Below, in pieces: positions 54,973 through 62,443 of a stretch of 64,000 nucleotides of DNA; the first letter of the stretch is position 1, and the number at the start of each line of letters is the position of its first letter. Source of the stretch: Bacteroidales bacterium (GTDB lineage Bacteria > Bacteroidota > Bacteroidia > Bacteroidales > PXBB01); contig JAQVVM010000021.1 of assembly GCA_028698995.1 (NCBI GenBank), positions 1 through 64,000 of the forward strand, written 5' to 3'. A program made the translations under genes and the position numbers. Below the pieces are notes generated by a model. That model ran no database searches. It was not told the DNA's origin and was given only the letters and a program-made list of their open reading frames with translations.

Positions 54973-55656
54973 ATGAAAATAAGTTATTGTGTTAAAGTTT
55001 TTACAAGAATAATTTTATGTAATTTGACAGTTATTTTTGTGTTTTTTACCTTTGATACCAAAGCTCAACCTGATGACTTTAATTGTACCTGTGCCACTTG
55101 TGGAAAGTCGTGTTCGGAGATAAGCAGAAGCGGCCATGTAAGGGGTATGAGTTGTGATAATTCCGGATCATCATCAAGCAGCAGTAACGCTGTTGATTTT
55201 TCTTTTACAAATCCCATAATAAGTGGGTTTCAGCTTGGTGTAATTTCCGGACTTGCCGGAGGTCTTTTAGTACATAGTAAAACAGGTAAGGAGCTCTGGC
55301 TCGAAGGTGCTGCACTTGGTTTCGGAGTAGGTTCTATGATTGCTTTGTTTAATTCCATGAACAAAAGGTCATTGGCGGCAAATATTGGCTTGGGCTTATT
55401 ATCGGGTAGTGTCAATGGATATGCAGCCGGTGAATTAGAAAAAGCATTTACTGAACCAACAGCACCCGTAATACCTGACAATACCGTTAAATATATTGTC
55501 ATTGGAGCCCTTGCGGAAACGGCTTTGGTAACAACAATTTCTTTAATCAGACCGACTAAGGGCGGTTATAGTCAAAGAATAAACAATAACAACTTTCTTG
55601 AGAAAATGAATGTAAACTTTTACGGAAATAGAATTGGATTATCACTTAAATTATAA
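54973..55656 (+). CDS. Exported protein with a Cys-rich N-terminal segment and glycine-zipper-like membrane segments
   Basis: This 227-residue protein has a signal peptide (hydrophobic residues about 12-28, ending TKAQ). Then comes a Cys-rich stretch, NCTCATCGKSCSEIS, followed by MSCDNSGSSSSSSN (five cysteines in about 35 residues). Three glycine-rich hydrophobic segments follow: ISGFQLGVISGLAGGLLVHS, LEGAALGFGVGSMIALF and IGLGLLSGSVNGYAAG. This resembles glycine-zipper proteins of the outer membrane or inner membrane. The last ~70 residues include another hydrophobic segment (YIVIGALAETALVTTISLI). I do not recognise a family. It precedes the nitroreductase gene by 15 bp, so the two may be co-expressed. 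Confidence 0.72.
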   Translation: MKISYCVKVFTRIILCNLTVIFVFFTFDTKAQPDDFNCTCATCGKSCSEISRSGHVRGMSCDNSGSSSSSSNAVDFSFTNPIISGFQLGVISGLAGGLLVHSKTGKELWLEGAALGFGVGSMIALFNSMNKRSLAANIGLGLLSGSVNGYAAGELEKAFTEPTAPVIPDNTVKYIVIGALAETALVTTISLIRPTKGGYSQRINNNNFLEKMNVNFYGNRIGLSLKL

Positions 55657-55671
55657 ACAAATTATTTACAT

Positions 55672-56310
55672 ATGAAATTTAAAATTTTGACTATTCTTTG
55701 TTTTTTCCTTCTTTCAGGTTTATTTTCTCAGGATTTGGTTGATATTGCTTTACCCGATCCGGTTAAAACAGGGGGAATGCCATTGATGGAGGCTCTGAAT
55801 CTTCGACAGTCATTAAGAGAGTTCAGCGGTGAACCCTTTTCATTACAGGAGATTTCAAATTTGTTGTGGGCTGCAAATGGTTATAACCGTCCTGATGTTG
55901 AAAAAAGAACCGCCCCAACTGCCATGAACAATCAGGAAATAGACATTTATGTAAGCATCAGCAGTGGCATTTATCTATGGGACGCAAAGACAAATACCCT
56001 AAAAGCTATTACAGCAGGAGACTACCGTGGTGATATGGGCAGGCAGAATTTTGTGAGAAATGCATCGTTGGTATTGATTTATGTGGCTGATTATTCAAAA
56101 ATGTCTGTCATTTTGGATCAGGATAGAAAAGATTTCTATTCAGCCGTTGATGTTGGTTTTATAAGCCAAAATGTTTACTTATATGCAGCTTCGCGAAATC
56201 TGGCAACAGTTGTATTGGGATTGTTCAATAAAAATGATATCGCAACAGTTTTACCTTTGAGCGACAAGCAAAAAATAATACTGACTCAGCCAGTCGGTTT
56301 TCCTAAATAG
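55672..56310 (+). CDS. Exported SagB/ThcOx-type nitroreductase family protein
   Basis: This 212-residue flavin-binding nitroreductase fold has a signal peptide (FKILTILCFFLLSGLFSQ). MPLMEALNLRQSLREFSGEPF is the FMN-contact loop (R-x-S-x-R-x-F), and LLWAANGYNR is the typical second segment. The C-terminal part has LYAASRNLATVVLGLFN and the final LTQPVGFPK. These enzymes oxidise or reduce small molecules using FMN. Exported members are known in Bacteroidota but their substrates are unknown. The start is fixed by the signal peptide. It follows the Cys-rich exported protein by 15 bp. Confidence 0.85.
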   Translation: MKFKILTILCFFLLSGLFSQDLVDIALPDPVKTGGMPLMEALNLRQSLREFSGEPFSLQEISNLLWAANGYNRPDVEKRTAPTAMNNQEIDIYVSISSGIYLWDAKTNTLKAITAGDYRGDMGRQNFVRNASLVLIYVADYSKMSVILDQDRKDFYSAVDVGFISQNVYLYAASRNLATVVLGLFNKNDIATVLPLSDKQKIILTQPVGFPK

Positions 56311-56374
56311 TTTTAAACCCGAGCTACTTTTGATTACTTAAAAGCATTTTTATTGATATTTATTTAACGGGATT

Positions 56375-56563
56375 ATGAAAAAAGTCAAAAAGAAGCTCCA
56401 CAAACTCATCCTCAGCGAAAACAGGGAAAAAGCTAAGGAACAGGGCTTTTTCGACGGTAGGTTCTGCGAAAAACAGATACCGGATAAAAAAAAGAAGGCT
56501 AAGGCAAAAGCATGCCGTAAAAATAAAGGCAAAAAACCTGAGGGAGAGAAGCTTACAGATTAA
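56375..56563 (+). CDS. Small lysine-rich basic protein
   Basis: This 62-residue protein is very rich in Lys, with the conserved-looking stretch GFFDGRFCEKQIPDKKKK. A similar GFFDGRF-x-x-K-x-x-x-DKKK pattern is, as I recall, found in small uncharacterised Bacteroidota proteins, which supports it being real. It has no membrane helix and is probably a cytoplasmic nucleic-acid- or ribosome-associated protein by composition, a guess only. It lies on the plus strand 64 bp after the nitroreductase and runs to within 1 bp of the convergent large T9SS gene. A frame on the other strand across the same stretch is rejected. Confidence 0.55.
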   Translation: MKKVKKKLHKLILSENREKAKEQGFFDGRFCEKQIPDKKKKAKAKACRKNKGKKPEGEKLTD

Positions 56564-56564
56564 A

Positions 56565-58772
56565 TTATTCTACTATTATTTTCTCAACCTTAACAATTCT
56601 GTTGTTATCACTTATTGAGAAAAAATAAACGCCTGTTCCCCATCGGGATATGTCTATTTCTGTTTCTGTTGTGTTTTGCAAAGGTTTTCTTAAAATAAGT
56701 TTTCCCTGTGCTGAATGTACAGTAAGGTAAGCATTAGAAAACAAATTTTGAGCGCCTATTTTGATGGTAATAAAATCTTTTGCAGGGTTGGGATAAAATG
56801 AAATACCTGTTTTTTTTTGTTCAAAAGTACTTATGGTTGCAAAATTCGGATTGCCGCTCAAAATAGATGTTTGGGAGAAATATTCTACAAGAAAAACAAG
56901 ACTGTTTTTGCAAAAAAGATTTTGTACGCCATACATGTCAGTATATTTTCTGTAATCGAGGCCAGTGCGATAAAAACCTGTCTGAGAAAGGGTATTTCTG
57001 TTATATTGAAATAAGCCATTTTTTCTGTACGCCATATAAAGCCCGAAGCTATCGACAGCCATAAATGTTGGAGGTCCCATTGAGAGTGCGAAAGTATTAT
57101 CTTCAACCAGAGAATAATTACCCCCGTTATTATTTAAAATATATTTCACTAATCCTTTGTTCGTTACAAAAACAAATAATTCATTACCATAAGCAGCCAT
57201 CATTTTTGCATCCTGATTAAAAGGCATAGACACAAGAGCAACAATATTAAAATTGCTTCCAGAAACATCATATATCATAATACTGTCATTATTAGAAATA
57301 AAAAGTTTATCATTTCCCAATGCCATATCGTTTATAGTCATCGTTACTGAAGAGCTTACAACAGGAGCATAAGGATTGCTCACATCAATAATATTTAACT
57401 TGTTATCGAGTTTAGAGAAAATTCGGTTTCCATGCACCAGAAAACGGCCATTGCAAACAGCCGCCTGAATAAAACCGGTTTGAATGAGGGAATCGCTTCT
57501 GTAAACACGCAATCCCTGATAGGTAAGATTTGTAGTATATATGTATTGGCCATCGTGAGAGAAGCATGCATTAAAACAAAAACCGGGGTCATTTTTCACT
57601 TTAATCAATTGAATATTCTGGGGGTCAGAAATATTATATAATTTAAAGCCATAACCCTCATTGGCGACAGCTAGATAATTACCCCATGCATCAGAGCTTA
57701 TGTTCCAGCCTCCAGTTAGGGTATTACCTTCATCAACTGGATTCATCATATCTGAGACATCAACTGTTTTTATGCCATACCACTCAGAAGCCACATACAT
57801 TTTGGTATTATGGACTGTCATATCAAAATGCCACAAACCGGCAGGCAAGTAGTTAATGAGGTGCACATCAGAAGTATCTGAAGCATCGTAAACTCTTATA
57901 TAGCAAGTGGTCAGGTCACCGGGTTTCATACCACCCCAATTGGCAACGTAAATAGTGTCGTTATGATTTTCGGCATTGTATGGCAGTGCCATAGCCAGTC
58001 CATAGGGCACCCCCAGAACGGTATCTTCAAAAACTTTTGACGGTAAGGCAGGATTGGAAACATCGAGAGTAAAAAAGTAGCCTTCAACAGTATTAGTACC
58101 AGCCATTACATGCAGCAGATTGTTGTTAATGCCCCAGATAACATTTTCCATTAAAAACCCTCCTACCTGGTAAAATGACAAGAGCACATTGTTATTTAAG
58201 TCTCTTATATAAACGCCATTTTGACCACCTACTTGTGTGACGGTATATGCCAACAGATTGTCTTTAATATCAATGCCATTAATACTACCAAATAATGGAG
58301 GAAAACAGACATTAGAAATTTTTAAAAAAGAATTTCCTAAATCTTTATATGCACAAACTTTACTGAATTGTGCCAGAAAAATGGTATCCCCCTTAAAAGC
58401 CATTGCCTGAGTTGACATGCCAGTACTATCTGGTAATATTTCAAAAACTTTTACAGGCAAGGCAGGATTTGAGATATCCCATTTGGTCATGCCATCATAA
58501 TTGGCAGCCACATAGAGATAGTGGTCTTTTACTGTCATGCGTATAATTTGCGAGATATAACGGTATTCAAAAACATATTGATAAGGCGTTGTATGGCCGG
58601 CACCCACATAATAAGAACGTAATGTGGAGCCTGTGCCTGTAAATACATAATTGTTGTAATATTTTATTGATTGGCAGGCAGCTCCTGTAGTGGCTGACAA
58701 AAATTGCAGGTTATTTTGAGATAAAGCAGAAAAATAAAAAGAAACAAATAATAGTATTAAAATATTTCTCAT
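56565..58772 (-). CDS. Large T9SS type A sorting domain protein with LVIVD-type propeller repeats
   Basis: This 735-residue secreted protein has a signal peptide (MRNILILLFVSFYFSALSQ). A long beta-propeller-like region (about residues 25-655) has repeats of the LVIVD kind, such as DISNPALPVKVFE, DVSNPALPSKVFEDT, DVSDMMNPVDEGN and NISDPQNIQLI. The C-terminal T9SS sorting domain contains ISFYPNPAKDFITIKI and ends VEKIIVE. LVIVD proteins are thought to be surface adhesion or structural proteins. It is monocistronic with an exact -7 motif upstream. No catalytic motif is seen. Confidence 0.87.
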   Translation of the reverse strand: MRNILILLFVSFYFSALSQNNLQFLSATTGAACQSIKYYNNYVFTGTGSTLRSYYVGAGHTTPYQYVFEYRYISQIIRMTVKDHYLYVAANYDGMTKWDISNPALPVKVFEILPDSTGMSTQAMAFKGDTIFLAQFSKVCAYKDLGNSFLKISNVCFPPLFGSINGIDIKDNLLAYTVTQVGGQNGVYIRDLNNNVLLSFYQVGGFLMENVIWGINNNLLHVMAGTNTVEGYFFTLDVSNPALPSKVFEDTVLGVPYGLAMALPYNAENHNDTIYVANWGGMKPGDLTTCYIRVYDASDTSDVHLINYLPAGLWHFDMTVHNTKMYVASEWYGIKTVDVSDMMNPVDEGNTLTGGWNISSDAWGNYLAVANEGYGFKLYNISDPQNIQLIKVKNDPGFCFNACFSHDGQYIYTTNLTYQGLRVYRSDSLIQTGFIQAAVCNGRFLVHGNRIFSKLDNKLNIIDVSNPYAPVVSSSVTMTINDMALGNDKLFISNNDSIMIYDVSGSNFNIVALVSMPFNQDAKMMAAYGNELFVFVTNKGLVKYILNNNGGNYSLVEDNTFALSMGPPTFMAVDSFGLYMAYRKNGLFQYNRNTLSQTGFYRTGLDYRKYTDMYGVQNLFCKNSLVFLVEYFSQTSILSGNPNFATISTFEQKKTGISFYPNPAKDFITIKIGAQNLFSNAYLTVHSAQGKLILRKPLQNTTETEIDISRWGTGVYFFSISDNNRIVKVEKIIVE

Positions 58773-59265
58773 TAATCTAAATATTATTTTATTAAATTAT
58801 AGTTTTTTGATTTTTTCATACAAACAAAGTTATATATTTTTATAAAAAATAATAGGCTTAAAATTTGAAAATCATTAATCTCCTGTTAAAACCTTTAAAT
58901 AGGCACTGCACAAAAAATCGGTCATAATTATTTTTTATAAACACTGTGGTGTACTTCCCTTATAATACCTACTTTTTTAATAACATGATTATTAAACATA
59001 CTCCTTAGAAGCTACATCTTTGTAAAAAGCACACAAAGGTTAAAATTAGATTCAGAGGAGCGTAATATTGCACATAATAGAACCAATCGGAATTTTCATT
59101 TTTGAAAATGATTTTTATCAGATAACAATAATTCATAAATCAATTTTTTTCTATAATAAAGAAATTCTGATTAAAAAAAATTGTACTTTTATTTTTTAAC
59201 CGAACTATTTTTATCTTTATTATAGTAATTCAGTATTCAGTATATAAATTAACATAATATATTTT
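58773..59265. other. Divergent intergenic region before the modular surface protein genes
   Basis: This 493-bp, strongly AT-rich region lies between a minus-strand and a plus-strand gene. It contains an exact -7 element for the T9SS gene (58825-58832, minus) and a 7-of-8 match (TACTTTTA, plus, near 59184). No gene, hairpin or repeat was recognised. Confidence 0.5.
58825..58832 (-). promoter_or_regulatory. Putative -7 element of the LVIVD-repeat T9SS gene
   Basis: The minus strand reads TAACTTTG, matching TAnnTTTG, about 50 bp upstream of the ATG at 58772. Confidence 0.4.
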
Positions 59266-62200
59266 ATGAAAAATAGACATTTATTAGTCCTGATTTGTTT
59301 TCTCAGCATATTGATTATTAAAGCTCAGGCTCAGGTTTTAACCGGTAATCCTGTTGAACCTGCCATCCCCAATCAAAATCCTTTTTTTGATGCATCCACC
59401 AATCATGACCCCTCGGTTACTTTTGAAAATAGCAACAACAAAGGTCTTGTTTTCCCTCGTACTGATTTAACCCAGTGGGAATTCAAAACAGATTTGCTGG
59501 ATGGCAGCATGTTTCCAACAGCCTTTGATGGCATGATTGTGTATAATGTAGGCACAGGAAGTACACTATCCGGGCAGGGGCAAGTAGTAAGTGTAACACC
59601 AGGCTTTTATTATTTTTATAATCCAAGCGGTGTGGATGATATTTCTAATGGCATGTGGTTATCATTTAAAGGATTAACGGGTGCTACTGGCCCAATCGGT
59701 GCAGATGGAGCAACAGGAGCTACTGGCCCAACGGGTCCTGTGGCAGGCTCAAATAAACAAGTAATTTATAATGACAATGGCAGTGCAGCAGGCGCTACTG
59801 CTTTGGTATATGACAATGGAAACAATAGAGTTGGTATCGGTACAACTTCTCCCGCTGCTACCCTACATCTTAACGGCACAGGCACAGGTGAAGGCGATGT
59901 TCTTTTTACAGGTGCTTACAAAGTGACTTCACCCGGAAATCCTCCGATTTCAGGTGCGGGGACTCGTATGATGTGGTATCCCGATAAGGCGGCTTTCAGA
60001 GCTGGTCGGGTAACAAGCACTCATTGGGATTATGAAAATATTGGTGATTTCTCTGTGGCTATGGGATTCAATACAAGAGCAATGGGTATTAATACAACTG
60101 CCTTGGGTAATTCATCAACGGCTTCGGGAGGCTATTCTACCGCAATAGGCTATTATACAACTGCTTCAGGATTTTCTTCAACAGCATTAGGAGATAATTC
60201 AACAGCTTCTGGTAGTCTTTCCACAGCAATGGGATCAGGAACAACAGCTTCAGGTTCTAATTCAACAGCTATGGGAGCATCTACAACAGCATCCGGTTAT
60301 TCTTCGTTTGCATCAGGAAGATATACTAATGCATTGTCTGGTTGTGAAACTGTTGTGGGACAATATAATACAATTTACACTGCTTCTAATCCAAATGGTT
60401 GGACTTCAACTGACCGTCTGTTTGTAGTGGGTAATGGCACCAGTTCTTCTTTAAGAAGTGATGCTTTAGTAATCCTAAAAAACGGCAGAATTGGCATAGG
60501 CACATCAACGCCTTCATCTACACTTGAAGTGAACGGCAGTATATCAAGTACAGGAGGTAATTCAAGTCAATGGAACTCAGCTTATGGATGGGGCAATCAT
60601 GCCGGTTTATATCGTCCTGTTACGTGGGTACCTACATGGACAAATGTAACAGGGAAACCGACATTTGCAAGTGTTGCTACTAGTGGCAATTACAATGATT
60701 TACTAAATTTGCCCTCCTTAAATATATCGGATTGGAACTCTGCTTTCGGTTGGGGAGACCATGCAACAGCAGGTTATTTGACAGATTTTACTGAAACCGA
60801 CCCCAGTGTGCCAATTGGTACACAAATTGGCGAAATGCAATACTGGAATGGCACTGAATGGCTGGTGGTACCAATAGGTTTGCCCGGGCAGTATTTGCAA
60901 GTATCGCAATCAAACATACCGTCATGGACAGGAACTTTATTTGCGACACTAACCACCACAGCAGCCTCGTCTGTTTCATTTAATACGGCTAATTGTGGTG
61001 GCAATATAACTAACAACGGAGGATCAACCGTAACGGCAAGAGGCATCTGTTACAATACTGCACCCAACCCTACTACTGCAAATAGCATTATAGCCGACGG
61101 CAGTGGTACGGGAACTTTTACTTCTAACCTGACAGGACTTATACCAAACACTACTTATTATATACGGGCTTATGCTACAAATAGTGTCGGTACAGCTTAT
61201 GGGAACGAAGAGAGTTTAACAACACTAGTTGCTGTTATTCCTAGCCTTACTACTACCGATATGTCGGCAATAGATGTAACAAGTGCAATATCTGGAGGTA
61301 ACATTACCTTAGGTGGCGGTTATCCTGTTACGGCACGTGGTCTCTGCTGGGGCATAAATCCCAATCCTACTATTGCTGATAACATCACTTCTGACGGAAC
61401 AGGAACTGGTTCATTTACAAGCATCCTGACAGGACTTACCCCAAATACAGAATATTATGTGCGGGCCTATGCTACAAATAGTGTCGGTACTGCTTATGGG
61501 AACGAAGTGAGTTTTACAACCCTGGCTTGTGCTAATAATATTCTTACCACTACAGATTTATCATCAATTGGTGGAATAACCGCAATATCCGGAGGAAATA
61601 TTACTTCAAGTGGCTATTGTTATTTTGTTACTGCCCGTGGTGTATGCTGGGGCATAAATCCCAATCCTACTATTTCCGATAACATCACTTCTAACGGAAC
61701 TGGAATAGGTTCATTTACAAGCATCCTGACAGGACTTACTCCCAACACTGTGTATTATGTGCGGGCTTATGCTACTAATGATGCTGGTACAGATTATGGC
61801 AATGAAATCAGTTTTAATTCGGGTTATGTTTTTGGTGCAGCACATGCCGGTGGTTTAGTTTTTTACAACGATGGTGCAGGACAAGGATTAGTATGTGCTC
61901 CAAGCGAACAAAGTACAGGCGCTGCATGGGGTTGTTATAATACTTTTACTGATGGAAGAACTTCTACTGAGATTGGTACCGGGCAGACAAATACAACGGC
62001 GATTGTAACCGAATGCAGTGACGTAGGAATAGCTGCAAAAATTTGTAACGACTTGGTGTTAAACGGATACGACGATTGGTATTTACCAAGCAAAGACGAA
62101 TTGAACCAGATATATGTTAATATTAGAACGCAGGGGCTGGGCGGTTTTACTAATGCTTACTATTGGAGCTCTAGCGAGAAGTGGTATGACTTTGCTTGGA

Positions 62201-62280
62201 AACAGAACTTCTACATAGGCGCACAGAACTACGACAATAAGTACCTCACATACTATGTGCGTGCTGTTCGGGCTTTTTAA
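59266..62280 (+). CDS. Modular surface or tail-fibre-like protein with YadA-head repeats, Fn3-like repeats and a DUF1566/Lcl C-terminal domain
   Basis: This 1004-residue protein has a signal peptide (residues 1-23). An N-terminal module of about 100 residues is shared almost exactly with the next gene ([18 protein letters not shown]). Then come a short collagen-like tract (GATGPIGADGATGATGPTG, about 138-158), a RVGIGTTSPAATLHLNG-type tail-spike segment, YadA-head (Hep_Hag) 14-residue repeats (about 258-355; AMGFNTRAMG, ALGNSSTASG, ALGDNSTASG) and two WNSAYGWGNHA-like segments. Three Fn3-like repeats (about 559-850) precede the C-terminal DUF1566/Lcl domain (about 854-1004; AAHAGGLVFYNDGAGQG, GYDDWYLPSKDELNQIY). 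The last 40 residues look like a hypervariable C-type-lectin tip. It has no T9SS sorting domain. Its export route is unknown. Confidence 0.85.
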   Translation: MKNRHLLVLICFLSILIIKAQAQVLTGNPVEPAIPNQNPFFDASTNHDPSVTFENSNNKGLVFPRTDLTQWEFKTDLLDGSMFPTAFDGMIVYNVGTGSTLSGQGQVVSVTPGFYYFYNPSGVDDISNGMWLSFKGLTGATGPIGADGATGATGPTGPVAGSNKQVIYNDNGSAAGATALVYDNGNNRVGIGTTSPAATLHLNGTGTGEGDVLFTGAYKVTSPGNPPISGAGTRMMWYPDKAAFRAGRVTSTHWDYENIGDFSVAMGFNTRAMGINTTALGNSSTASGGYSTAIGYYTTASGFSSTALGDNSTASGSLSTAMGSGTTASGSNSTAMGASTTASGYSSFASGRYTNALSGCETVVGQYNTIYTASNPNGWTSTDRLFVVGNGTSSSLRSDALVILKNGRIGIGTSTPSSTLEVNGSISSTGGNSSQWNSAYGWGNHAGLYRPVTWVPTWTNVTGKPTFASVATSGNYNDLLNLPSLNISDWNSAFGWGDHATAGYLTDFTETDPSVPIGTQIGEMQYWNGTEWLVVPIGLPGQYLQVSQSNIPSWTGTLFATLTTTAASSVSFNTANCGGNITNNGGSTVTARGICYNTAPNPTTANSIIADGSGTGTFTSNLTGLIPNTTYYIRAYATNSVGTAYGNEESLTTLVAVIPSLTTTDMSAIDVTSAISGGNITLGGGYPVTARGLCWGINPNPTIADNITSDGTGTGSFTSILTGLTPNTEYYVRAYATNSVGTAYGNEVSFTTLACANNILTTTDLSSIGGITAISGGNITSSGYCYFVTARGVCWGINPNPTISDNITSNGTGIGSFTSILTGLTPNTVYYVRAYATNDAGTDYGNEISFNSGYVFGAAHAGGLVFYNDGAGQGLVCAPSEQSTGAAWGCYNTFTDGRTSTEIGTGQTNTTAIVTECSDVGIAAKICNDLVLNGYDDWYLPSKDELNQIYVNIRTQGLGGFTNAYYWSSSEKWYDFAWKQNFYIGAQNYDNKYLTYYVRAVRAF
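59339..59574 (+). repeat. Near-identical N-terminal module, copy 1 (236 bp)
   Basis: These bases match 62523-62758 with only two mismatches, a constant offset of 3184 bp, and stop abruptly at both ends within coding sequence. The flanking signal-peptide and downstream sequences are far more diverged. Confidence 0.9.
60040..60330 (+). repeat. YadA-head (Hep_Hag) repeat array within the coding region
   Basis: The protein repeat of about 14 residues has the pattern (S/T)-x-A-x-G-x-x-(S/T)-(T/x)-A-x-G. Visible copies include TALGNSSTASG, TAIGYYTTASG, TALGDNSTASG, TAMGSGTTASG and TAMGASTTASG. The array encodes a left-handed beta-roll like trimeric adhesin heads. Confidence 0.85.
60940..61820 (+). 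repeat. Three tandem Fn3-like repeats within the coding region
   Basis: Three repeats of about 290 bp (about 60940-61230, 61240-61530, 61540-61820) each end with an ARxxCxxxxPNPT...TGxFTSxLTGLxPNTxYYxRAYATN pattern. Copies 2 and 3 are the closest in DNA, sharing runs such as GGCATAAATCCCAATCCTAC. Confidence 0.85.
62155..62280 (+). other. Candidate variable region at the 3' end of the DUF1566/Lcl domain
   Basis: The last ~40 codons (YYWSSSEKWYDFAWKQNF, then YIGAQNYDNKYLTYYVRAVRAF) alternate fixed residues with a set of codons mostly of the form NNC/NNT (tat gac ttt, ttc tac, tac gac aat, tac ctc, tac tat). These sit where relatives usually have Asn. The constant end GTGCGTGCTGTTCGG follows, and this looks like a DGR variable repeat. 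No template repeat or reverse transcriptase is in the window. Confidence 0.4.
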
Positions 62281-62410
62281 CTATTTACCCCGTTAGATAT
62301 GTATTTAATTATGTTTATATTTTTAAAACAATTTTATTGGAATAAAAATTAATTTAATAATTTTATATTTATTTTACCGACATTAAGTCAATTCTTATTG
62401 TATCAACTTT

Positions 62411-62418
62411 TATTTTTG
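62411..62418 (+). promoter_or_regulatory. Putative -7 element of the second modular surface protein gene
   Basis: TATTTTTG matches TAnnTTTG, 25 bp upstream of the ATG at 62444. Confidence 0.45.
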
Positions 62419-62443
62419 TACACATATTTATAAATAATACTTT

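Noticed and set aside
56350-56532. 60-codon minus-strand frame starting with a signal-like peptide
   Set aside because: It is the complement of the lysine-rich gene; Lys codons read on the other strand give Phe and Leu and mimic a hydrophobic segment.
60040-61820. Regular repeats as a possible CRISPR array
   Set aside because: The repeats are in frame and encode protein repeats; there are no identical short repeats with unique spacers and no cas genes.
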